Positions 52,138 to 61,699 of a stretch of DNA of 61,699 nucleotides are shown here, one piece after another. The notes beneath the pieces are model-generated. The model was not told the origin of the DNA, made no database searches, and worked only from the letters and a program-made list of their open reading frames with translations. Every line of letters begins with the position of its first letter. Positions within the stretch are counted from its first letter, which is position 1. The translations under genes and the position numbers were made by a program. The DNA comes from Fragilaria crotonensis (taxonomy: Eukaryota > Bacillariophyta > Fragilariophyceae > Fragilariales > Fragilariaceae), in the NCBI GenBank assembly GCA_022925895.1, contig JAKSYS010000359.1, positions 1-61,699 on the forward strand. The letters are read 5' to 3'.

Positions 52138-55100
52138 CTACCAGTCCATGACTTTCTGTCGGTGTCGTCTGAGGGTCTCCTCGTTCAAAGCCTTCGTTAA
52201 GAAGTCCGCTGGTTGAGGTTGATCATTTGTGTTTATGGCATGTCTTGCAATCTCCTGTCGTTCCACGTAATCGCGAAAGTGGTGTAATCGGACGTTCAAG
52301 TGCTGCTTAGTTTGTGGTCAATACTTGTGTAGCTTGGCCATCTCCAGGGCACCCGAATTGTCTTCGAATACCTGACAATGTACTTGCGCTTGCAACGACT
52401 CGATCGGATAGCCCATGCCCTTCATTTCTTTTATTAATTCCATGATCGGAATGGCATCACGTAATGCAAAACTCAAACCAGTGTACTCGCTCTCAGTTGA
52501 AGACAAGGCAATTTGGGTCTGCAACTGGGACTTCCAAAGTAAGGGACATCCAGCATATTGGATATTGTAACCATGTCTTGATTGTGCCGTGTCGCGATCT
52601 TCGGCTGCCTCCTCAGGGCACCAGTCTCCGCAGAAGCTTGCGTCCACAAAGACCTCGAGATCCTTTCCTGACATCGGCTTCATGATGGTTCCCTTATCCC
52701 TCGTCCCTTTCAGATACCGAGCTAACCATCTGCCCGCCTCCCCGTGCTCCCTTTTAGGATCAGAAACGAAACAAGCACATTGATGGACCGCAAACGAGAT
52801 GTCGCTTCTCGTTGTTTTCTAGAGGGAATTTAACATACCAATCACCGAACGGTAGTTGAAAGAACCGTCAAAGTCAGGTGATTGTGAGTGGCGTGTTAGC
52901 ACCTTTGACGATGCAGCCGGGGTGCTTCTCGGCTTCACCAATGCATTCCCCATCCTTAGATCACTCAGTATCTGCTCGATTAGATGAGGTTGCGTCATGT
53001 GTATTGTTCCGTCTTCTTTGCGCCCAATGTTTACTCCCAGGAAATCGGCAAGGTCACCTCCAACTGTAATCGACAGCTTTGACTTTGTTTGCAAGCAATT
53101 CATCACTGATTTGTTGTATCTCCTCCTTATCTGGTCCGGCAAGCAAACTGTCATCAGTGTAAAGCACATACAGAGTTTAACCTCAATAGCTAACACACTC
53201 ATCAACTTTCGATTGCTTGAATCCGAGTTCCTCCGTCATTTTTCGTGACAGGTACTTGTTCCAAACCCGACCTGCTTGTTTCTGACCGTAGATATTTCTG
53301 TGAATTTTGAGGACATAGTCTTCTGTGTTGGTGTCGCCCTCAATCTTGACTCCTGCAGGTATCTTCATGTAGAGGGTCTTTTCAACCGGCGCTTGTGCGA
53401 ATGCCTGTGCAAATCTTTTTGCTTCGTGTGCCACCCATGCACTGCGGTCATTGTCAACAGCATACGCACGGAATTCCAGGATGCGACTGGCAAGTTGGTC
53501 TCGTGGTAGTGTTCTCCAAACTTCGTACGGGAACCATCAATATTCAGACGAGCCTTGTACTTCTTTATTTTGCCAGTCCTCGCATCTCGTTTCCTCCGCA
53601 TCTGCCACACTGCGGGCAGAATCGTACACCCTTCTGGAACCTCTGACCTTCGGATTACTGTGAAGTTACCGTTTTCAAATCGGTCTTTGATCTCCTTTTC
53701 CATTCCTGATTTGAATTCGTTTCAATCAGGTTCCTGGCTTGATGGTAATAAAGTGTGTCCGGGTCCGACACAGACTTATACGCCAGGAAAGGGTCGATGT
53801 GATCATGTTCGTGGTCCGGGAACATCGCTTGATATGCGAAGATTTCTCCAGCAATGTCGGTCTGTGTGTTTGTCATAAGTTCCGCCATCATCGCCCGTAA
53901 CATGTCTTGTGATGAGTTTGCCTTTCGGCTGGATCGTCTCCTTTGACCGGAGCGTCGATCCGCTTGCTCTATCGTGCTGCCATTCGCACGAGTGAGCCTT
54001 GGAGTACCTTCTTCGGTTGCTCCTGCTGCAGCTGGTGCACGTTGTTCTGCACGTGTTCCCGGATCACCTCCCCCACCTTCATTGAGTATTTCCTGGGATT
54101 ATCTCTTTCTTTTGAGTGTCTTTGCCCTTTTAGTCGGAACGAGTCTTCTCCGACGATCCATCGCATCGGGTTCCATCGGTTCCACGGCTGCGGTCCCTGA
54201 GCATGTCAAGTTGTTTGACAAATCCTTCTTTGATCTGCCACTGCAATTTTGATTTGATGTCTTTTACTGTTCGGAACGACGGGTCAAAAGCCACATGAAA
54301 TTGAGGACTGACCAGTCCGGTATCGAGGCTTAGCACAAGGGCCACTGTGCGTCCATGTTGTGGCGACGTACCCAAGTATACCTCCACCTTGCTCCGTTCT
54401 TTCCACTTGTGAAACGGCTTGCCGGATTGAAGTGGGTTGTCCAGTATGTATACTGGGCAACCGAACGGCTTCCAGTGTTTAGGTTTGCTGTAACTTTTGA
54501 GTTTGCAAATAATTCCACAGGTGTTTTTCCGTCTTCATCTTGAAAACTCGGTGTGTTGTTGATGGCCTCGTTTGCCATTCGGATTGCATACCGCCAGAGG
54601 TTAGTTGTCACGCTCTCGGACCAACGTGAGTTTGCATGAATCAACATTGTTCGTGCCATGTCTTGTAGCTCACATATGCGTCTCTCTGCTACTCCATTCT
54701 GATGGTGTGCATTCACGCCCGCAAACGTCAGGCCTTGTCCCTGTTTCTTGCACTCTTCTACCCACAGATTGGCCTTGAAGATGCCGTTGTCGGCAAGGTA
54801 GTTCTTGACTGTGATGCCGTGACGTCGTGCGTAAGTTTCGAATGCCCTTTTACCAACAATCGTTTCCTCCGCCGACGATGTCTTTTGAAGACGGACGTAG
54901 CCGAAGCGCGATCGTTGGTCCAGCACATACACCGTCGCGTGTTTATATCGCTTGGTGGTCAGCTTGCCTGTCATCTGCGCGATTAATCCGGGTGTTGGTG
55001 ACTCAAGTTGGTCCACCGATATGACTTCGCCTACCATCGCCGGGGTTTAGTCACTGTCCGTGTCCCTTCTTGTTTTCCCGCTCCATGGGCGCTTCGTCGC

Positions 55101-56000
55101 TCCTCTCGCAAACAAACATGCCGAGCATGTCGGAATGTTGCACTTGGCGAGGCGCCTTGGTAGAATTCCCTGTTTTGCCATCTCCTGGAGTTTTCGCATC
55201 GGAATGTGTCCATACTGGTGGTGTAAAGCCAATAGTTGCAACATTTCGCTGGCAGGTTGTCGCGACTCTTCATCTGGAATGATGTTTGGCTTGGTGGTTA
55301 CGGATTCCTCCGTTGTCTTTTCTTTTCTTTTGGACGGCGCCCACGGGTTAGGGCGTTGCTTCTGTGCTCTCGACGATTCTTCCTCCTCTTCTTCCTCGTC
55401 TTCGTCCGAATCTGATATGATTCCAGCGGGCATTGCTATCGTGTCATCTGACATAACATCAATCCCCGCCTCTTCGCAGAACACAGCAAACTGTTTGAAT
55501 ACTGGAGGAGCCATCGGAAATGTTGCCACGTTGTCACTCCCAAGTTTGATACGTCGTGTGTACCCCTTTCCCCAGAATAACTCACATCCGTTCCCACTCG
55601 TGCATTTGCCGCATTCCTCTCGCTTTTTCCGGTTCGAGGCTTGCGTTTGGGCCCAGTGTTGGGGACTCAACAGTCTCACTTTACCCTCTGGGATTTAGAA
55701 CGAGTTTGGAATCATGAACGTGTGGGTTGCTCCGTTGTCGTCCTCCCATTCCCATCGGAGTGGTGTTCCGATCGATACATTGACTGTTCTCAATCCAGCA
55801 AATCCCTTTATGGTTCGCGTCGTCGGTTGCAGTCGTCCGACAAAGTCGGATTTGATGTGGGATATGAATCCCGAGCATCGGTTGTCGACGCCTATCCATT
55901 GCGTGTCCTCACTGTCAAATAGAGCCATCCTCTCCAAGTGCTTTACGTTTGCCTGCATTGCCAGTGCTGGCATTGTAATCAACTCGTGGCATCGGTGGTG
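52138..56000 (-). pseudogene. copia Pol (protease, integrase, RT, RNase H), frame-broken
   Basis: Protease near 55,900 (WIGVDNRCSGFIS, KGFAGLRTVNVSIGTP). Pre-integrase at 55,150-55,290 (ALHHQYGHIPMRKLQEMA, then C..C in NIPTCSACLFARG). Integrase 55,030-54,330 with the D-D-E residues in ISVDQL, LADNGIF and GVAERRI. Reverse transcriptase starts about 53,703 (PAVWQMRRKRDARTGKIKKY, ARLNIDGSRTKFGEHY, YMKIPAGVKIEGD, NIYGQKQAGRVWN) and has its catalytic YTDD near 53,150. RNase H at 52,683-52,318 (VFVDASFCGDW, SSTESEYTGLS, EDNSGALEMAK), ending HRQKVMDW at a stop at 52,138. Several frame changes interrupt it, so this copy cannot make the full polyprotein. Confidence 0.85.
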
Positions 56001-56071
56001 GAGTATTGAATTTACGAAAGTGGAGATGTGTGGAAGAATAAGTTGAGTCCAGAGTAGTTCTAGTAACTTTG

Positions 56072-57387
56072 TTACTGAAGTTGCAGCTCTGTTCCACCCT
56101 CCAAGTCATTCGTCATCGCTGTCAGTTCCGAGACGGTGTCTGCCTCGGCTGCATGCTTCTCAATCCTGGCGATGTATGCCTTCGCAACTTTGAGTTTCTT
56201 AGCCAGATACTTCTTGTCCTCTTTCTTGTTGTTCTCTCCCTCTTGCATAGTGCTTGAGTCCGCAATGCCCCTACATTCTTTAGGTTTATGGGCACGCCAC
56301 TTTTCGCACTTTCCTCCAGTCTCCTTTCCACACCAGTACCACATATGGCCTTTGTACATGGACTCCTTCTTGTCTCCTGCCTTAGGAGCCTGCCACTTCT
56401 TTGGATGGTCGCCATCTTTCTTAAAGTCACCATCCTTTTTCCCACCTGACTTCTCTTTATTCTTCTTTCCGCCTCCATCACCCTTCTTTCTCTCTAAGGA
56501 GACTTTCTTGTTCAGGCTTTTGACCATAGAATCAAACTTTGCCTCAAGCGCTACGATCTTCTCATCAGCAGCAGGAGCGTTCCAGATTCCCTTCTCCTTC
56601 TTCATCGTGTCGAACTTGTTCTTCGCCGCGAGCATCAGTTCATCTGGAGTCGATTCTTCTCCTTCTTCATTATCGTCTTGTTTTCGGAGCAACCACGCTC
56701 TGAATACATCATCGCTGACTGCTCCATAACCTTTGAACAGGTTGACAAGGTGCGGTCAATGATTGGATCAGAAGCTTTACGTACTGGTTGAATCGACAAA
56801 ATGTCGCTGTCAACGGTCAGGGTGTATGCATCCAGATTTGATAAATTAGTCCTGATTAGGTTGGTGGTAGCATTTGTGTCGAGGTGGCTTTCACGAATGA
56901 TGATCTTGAGCGGTGCTACCCCACCGCACGTAGAGTCCTCGTCGTTGCCGATTAGGTACTGGCTTGACCAGATTGTCACCTTCTTTCTGGCGTCTGTGGT
57001 GAGTGAGGCCATCAAGCACTTGTATAACATGTAAGTGTCTTGGGCCTCCCTGCCATGGTTAACAACGTTTTCTTCTTCCGTTTCAATGATGCGCTCTAGA
57101 GTAATCGAACCATAGTGGTCAATGAGGTTCTCACGAGCGTTGTCTTCATCGTTTTCGACCTCCGCTCCGATCCTGAGGATTCCCTTTGTCCATCCCATTT
57201 CATCAGCTCTGTCATGGACGTCCCTGAGGGATTGGTGTAGTAAACCGTCGGGTACGCAGTCGAAAGGGGTTTCCGATTAGGGTTTGATGGCACCTCTGTA
57301 GATCTTGACGTGTTCACTCTTGGAGTAATCGAGGAGACCCTCAATCACGAGAGCGGGAGCAAAAGCGAAGCGAACGTTGGCAGCCAT
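56072..57387 (-). pseudogene. copia Gag, broken
   Basis: From ATG 57387 (MAANVRFAFAPALVIEGLLD) an in-frame TAA follows near 57,273, just before SETPFDCVPDGLL, a typical CoDi gag segment, so this is a true nonsense change. Further on: EMGWTKGILRIG, NLIDHYGSITLERI, LMASLTTDARKKVTIW, and a Lys/Gly-rich linker. A nucleic-acid-binding box lies near 56,290-56,345 (MWYWCGKETGGKCEKWRAHK...C). It ends at the stop at 56072. Confidence 0.8.
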
Positions 57388-57422
57388 CTTCTTGTTGTCT
57401 TGTTCTTAGCGTAGAGGAAGCG

Positions 57423-57793
57423 TGTTATTTTAAAGTAAACTTCGTTAAGATCGCTCAACAGTACGTGAGTGCAGTAACAATGTAAATGGGCTATTAGTAT
57501 ATAGATTCACAATTGATAAACTTCTGATTTACCGATACGTACTTATTGTGAGTATCGAATGTCACTGCAACATTGATATTCTTCACCTTCGCTAACACAA
57601 GCAAACGGATACGACTTTGGTTGCATCACCGTTTGCATCATATCTTTATCATTGAAGTTCTTATATGTCATCGGAGAACACCTCAGTGCCGTTTTACTAG
57701 TACCATTCATACTATTGTACACTTCGCTCACTTCCTGAGTCGATTTGTGCACTATACAGTACAGTAAGATACATCACGCTACTGATATCATCA
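57423..57793 (-). repeat. 5' LTR of the copia element
   Basis: 371 bp; the element-strand start (TGATGATATC) is at 57793. Confidence 0.88.
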
Positions 57794-60700
57794 GAAGAGA
57801 AGGACCATTGAAACCCTGTAGTTGTTGAGGGCTGTCATCCACAAGCAATTGCTTGAGAGCATCCTCAGTGACAACAATGCATCATGTTCTAACATAATCC
57901 ATCGTGATTGGACCTATCTCCTTTTTCTTGAAGTCAAATTGGCACATCCATTGACAATGAAATTTGCGATCTATTGATCAGATTTTTCAATATCATATGC
58001 AAAACAATACTCTCTTCTTACCGTCCGCAATCACCTCAATGTACAGCAACTTTTCTTTGCGTTAAACATGACTTCCATCAAAAACATTGATTGAATTTTG
58101 ACGCCATTACAATTCTCCATATGCAGGGCACAGGGGAGAGTGTTCATCAACAGAAAGTATGCAGCTTCCTTAACCTTTCCTTGCAAGATCTTTATGGGCA
58201 CGAGACAAACGCCCTGACCTCATTTCCAAGGGATCAATTGATATCAAGCCGTCTCAGTACTCACTCATTTTCAGCAAATGTGAAAATGATTGACTCAAGC
58301 TGATATTCACAGGACAAGCAAAAGTGTATTGAGTTGGTTTCATTCCTATAACTTTCTACTGGAACATCCCTTTCAACTTTACTACCTGTCATTTGCAGAA
58401 CTGCAAGTGTCTTTTAGTATACCTGCTGCTTGTTTCAATCCTCTTTGGGGTCGCCATTAATTTGTGAAAGCACATCCAATCAGGATCCTTTGAATGGTCC
58501 TTGCACCAGGAGTTACCAGATAATCAGACGAGTGGCAAATCTAGGACAAAGGAGTGTATGTCCTTTGTTGGCTGCACAACCCTTGCACAAGCAAGCCCTT
58601 TCCAGTGTGCTGACAAGTCACAATTAGTCATACATGGCTGAGAATGGAACAATCCTGCCATCTTGGTTGGAAGTGTCAGCTCATCTGAGATGTCATCAAC
58701 AAACTCTAGTGTTGGTGCCTACCTAAGGCACCATTCAATGCTGCTGACTTAAGATCCTTTGTTAAGGCATTTGCATTCCGCTCCTTCAATCTTGCCTTGT
58801 GTCTCAAAGCTTATTCTTCATGACGAGTCGTTGATTCCGCTCCTTGAGCAATTCCATCTTTGCTTTGGGTTGCTCCACCAGAGCTCAATGCAGCAGTGGA
58901 GACCTAGTATCATTGGGGTCAGAGCGAGTGGGTAGCAGACCCGCGGAATAATGGCAATGGCAACTTCAGCAGAACCATCCAATGTAGTACCAAGTGCTTG
59001 TTTGTTGTTACTAGTACTGATCTCGTCATCCCTCTCGTTGTCGCCGCATCCACTCCTAATAAAACTTCTACTACTTTGTAGTACTAGCACTTGACAAACA
59101 ATTCAAGTCCTCTGACTCAATTACATTGTCAAGAATGTTGTCTTCCAGTATAGTACATGTGTGTTAGGGTGCTCTAGGTCCAGAACAGCTGTTTCCTCTT
59201 GCTGGATGTAACAGGCTTCTATACGGAGAACTGTCGGGTGTGATAAGAACTAATAAATTTGAACAAATTAGAAGCTTAACAACGTTCCAGTACTTTTATC
59301 AATGGCCAGATTTGTAGCTTTCCCCGGCTCATCCACAAAGACTGCGAGGGAAAGAGATCATAAACTAATAGGTTTCAGCTTTTTGCGGGGATCAAACCTC
59401 GGCCTCACCACTGAGGCATACCAAACAATGTAGGTGTAGCCAACTAAACTATACACCCCGCCTGGTGTGATTAGAATTAGAGGTTTGCCTTTCAACAAAA
59501 CTTGAGCATGTTCATTGAAACTTTCGTTTGAGATCAGGAGGAAGAGCGTCCCCATAGATCACACAAGCTCCAAAGAAATATCCTTGCCACGGGAATGCAA
59601 AATGTTGTGCTGTTCCAAAATCTGAACATCTTAGTTTCCTCGGTGCAGTCAAAGCTCATAGCAGGCGATCCGGGCTTGGGTGATGGCGTATCTCCAGGCC
59701 CGATTAAAGCACTTGGTCAAGTTGGAAGGAGGAAGGAGGATTCATCTTTCTCCACCTGAGGGCTTGTTTGTCTTGTCCTCTGCAGTGTTCTACTTGTCGC
59801 ACGGAAGCAAATTCATCACTTCCACCCATTGGTCCGATGGGTGCGAATGACTGCAAGAATGGAATCCGGGTGCTGGGCTAGACAATTGATGTGAGCGTTG
59901 ACCTAGGAAACGCGTCGCACTTTGACATAAACAATGTGTCACAGGGATTTGGTGTGGATAGAGGAAAGCCCGGTTGTGCATCAAACTGCTACTTTATCCT
60001 TCCAATTTGCACGGAAGGAGACCATGCGGAACAGAGCACTATGGCATTGATGTGAAGCTTTACCATGGGACAGCCATAAGCTGGGAAGGATGTGCTGTGA
60101 GAGATTGCATGTCAGTGTCTTGACCGGATGGGGTAGGTACAGCACCAGTAGGCTCAGGTTGTCGGACTGGTAAGGATCACTTATATGGCACCTTCACCGC
60201 AGCCAAGGAAAAATTGTTGCAACAGGTCGATGTCGTGCTGCAGGAAGAAGTGTGGCGGATGTCATCAAGAATGTAGATACCAGGCAGCCTAAGAGAGTAT
60301 TCCACGAGGTCAAGCAGAAGGATGACAAAATGCGGAAAATCACCGCTGGATCCTATGACCATAGGGACAACAATGACAAGGACAATGATACATTGGTTGT
60401 TGTATTCAGCTTGTTTGGCATTACAATCACGTAGTAATGAGTACTGCAAGATGGACGATGGAATCACATCAGGAGGAGGCAAGGACAGCAGGTCACCTTC
60501 AGCCTGACCTGGAAATGACAAGTGACAAAGACTGTCCTAAAGTGCAGGCTCAGAGGAGGCAGGCAATGTGTATTGTTTGTGGGGTCTGGATTTGTACAGA
60601 CCTGACCACAATAAAAAACGATGTTAAAAGGTATGATGACGATGAGGATGACGATGACAAGTGATGTTAATGATAAGTGACTAGCAGATCAACTGCATGG

Positions 60701-61699
60701 TACAATGGTAGCAAAGTGACTAAAAGGAAAAAGTGGTGAATGCAGCACTCCTAAGTCAATGGCATGTTTCATTTCAGTGACTTTGCTACAGTACCTCAAT
60801 CGGTTGTTCTTGTTACTGTACGACTGTGTAGTTTATTGTGTGGGAATACTGTTGCGATCAGAGTTACTGGAATTCTATTGAGCAAGAACCATGTAGATGA
60901 AAATTGAGTTGCCTTTTTGAAAAAAAAGCAAGAGGAAGAATCATGACCGCACTTGATGCGTGATGATGAATGAACAAATGACACATTTCAAGTGAGTGAT
61001 GATGATGTCCATTGGGTATGAATGACATGGTGTAGCGATGAGCAAGAGTTTATCATTTTGGATGAATGTTATGAGACAGCGTACCATGCTGTCTGTGGAG
61101 GTCCAGCATGGCAGGTGACAACAAGAGCATGATATAGTAAAAGATGACAAAACAATGCGTGATACTGAAACTGCTGCTTTGAGGAATGTGAGATAATGTA
61201 AAATACTAATGTCAAAATAGTATATAGTAAAACATAAGTTTGTAGATAGTAAGTGGTTGCACTATATTGTATAGTAGTGACAACCAAATGTGTGATACTG
61301 TAGTTTCGCCATATTCTAATTAGAGGTGTCTGCAACCGTTACTGAGCACACACTATTGGAAGAATGGCCTCTGGCTGCTATTGTTCTGTGGCAACGAGCT
61401 TCGTTGCAGGTTCCACGGGCGTCGGTGATGAGCTGCCTGCTCTCTCGACGACTTTCGAAGCCGAGTTCGACCAACAATGGGGAGAAGCTTAATTTCCATG
61501 CACGTGTCAATTTCTTGTTGTGGATCCAATTAGAATGCAAGGAATGACGTCAAGCCGTACTGTATGTCTGTATGTACCAATCAGCATGCTCTCCATATCT
61601 TACTGTCTTACTAAAGTACTGTTTGAGCTTTGGTATTAGTACTTGGGAGGTAAGTACTGTGACGTCATGTGCTTGCATTCTAATCGAAACCGGTACCAG
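57794..61699. other. Gene desert, CpG-poor, to the window end
   Basis: Only short frames, none supported. CpG-poor from 57,800 to about 58,760. A GATGACGATGAGGATGACGA simple repeat lies at about 60,637-60,660. GTAC motifs return at 61,560-61,690. One tRNA-like segment is listed separately. Confidence 0.5.
59385..59461 (-). other. tRNA-like fragment (possible tRNA pseudogene or SINE head)
   Basis: On the minus strand the 77-nt segment has an A-box-like TAGTTTAGTTGG and a B-box-like GGTTTGATCC about 42 nt later, and its ends pair (GCGGGG with CCCCGC). A GTGTA/TACAC stem encloses the A box, and a perfect GCCTCA/TGAGGC hairpin precedes the B box. The T arm does not pair properly around the B box, and no convincing anticodon arm forms, so it is not a functional canonical tRNA as read. 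Confidence 0.35.

Larger units (their letters stand above)
51739..57793 (-). mobile_element. Ty1/copia LTR retrotransposon, CoDi-like, degenerate
   Basis: About 6.05 kb on the minus strand between two direct repeats (51739-52106 and 57423-57793) that read TGATGATATC...AATAACA on the element strand. The interior encodes, in order along the minus strand, gag with a Cys/His box, aspartic protease, integrase, reverse transcriptase and RNase H; integrase before reverse transcriptase defines copia. A purine tract (AAAGGGAGTG on the minus strand, about 52,107-52,116) precedes the 3' LTR. I see no clean 5-bp target duplication (flanks GGTCG and GAAGA). The interior is CpG-normal while both flanks are CpG-poor. 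Confidence 0.9.

Noticed and set aside
59385-59461. Functional tRNA gene
   Set aside because: Pairing around the B box fails, and no clear anticodon stem-loop forms, so I list it only as tRNA-like.

Overview
This is nuclear DNA of a protist, most likely a pennate diatom. I infer that from short GT-AG introns (71-147 nt), a copia retrotransposon of the diatom CoDi type, diatom-style multi-pass membrane and SGNH-like secreted proteins, a Rubisco-LSMT-like SET protein, and a eukaryotic TFIIE-beta next to a mitochondrial-type ClpP. The species cannot be named from the sequence. Genes lie on both strands with no operon logic, separated by non-coding spacers that are often crowded with GTAC-containing short palindromes.

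Left part (1-19.6 kb), in order: a Rolling-stone/FAR-17a-like membrane protein, TFIIE-beta (minus), a large polytopic membrane protein, an acidic F-box-like protein, a second polytopic membrane protein, an SGNH-hydrolase-like type II membrane protein (minus), a Methyltransf_22-like type II protein, a complete pogo-like DNA transposon (13,794-17,276, with TIRs and TA target duplication), and an unrecognised two-exon protein.

Middle (19.6-33.3 kb): a 5.8-kb LTR retrotransposon that has a gag-like region but no recognisable pol (TR-GAG-like) with a 5-bp target duplication; 20 bp beyond it, a hAT-type MITE with a perfect 8-bp duplication; then a secreted M14 carboxypeptidase fused to a hedgehog-type Hint domain and membrane segments, which is the most interesting gene here; convergent to it ClpP; then a second, frame-broken pogo-like transposase.

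Right part (33.3-61.7 kb): two small hypothetical genes, a 1.24-kb TA-flanked non-autonomous TIR element, a 1.5-kb stretch almost devoid of CpG (3 CG counted), a type-B carboxylesterase with a charged insert (minus), a SET/LSMT-like methyltransferase (minus), a DxD glycosyltransferase, a 4.6-kb gene desert, a 6-kb copia element (minus), and a final gene-poor, CpG-poor stretch with one tRNA-like fragment.

A property that affects the whole annotation: six otherwise convincing genes are interrupted by single-base frame shifts, and about 19 of these can each be resolved by lengthening one homopolymer run by one base, while neighbouring genes up to 2.7 kb long are uninterrupted. I therefore treat most of the broken genes as real genes with probable consensus errors, and say so entry by entry; true decay is the alternative. 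Functions are assigned by recognising motifs by eye; no database search was possible.
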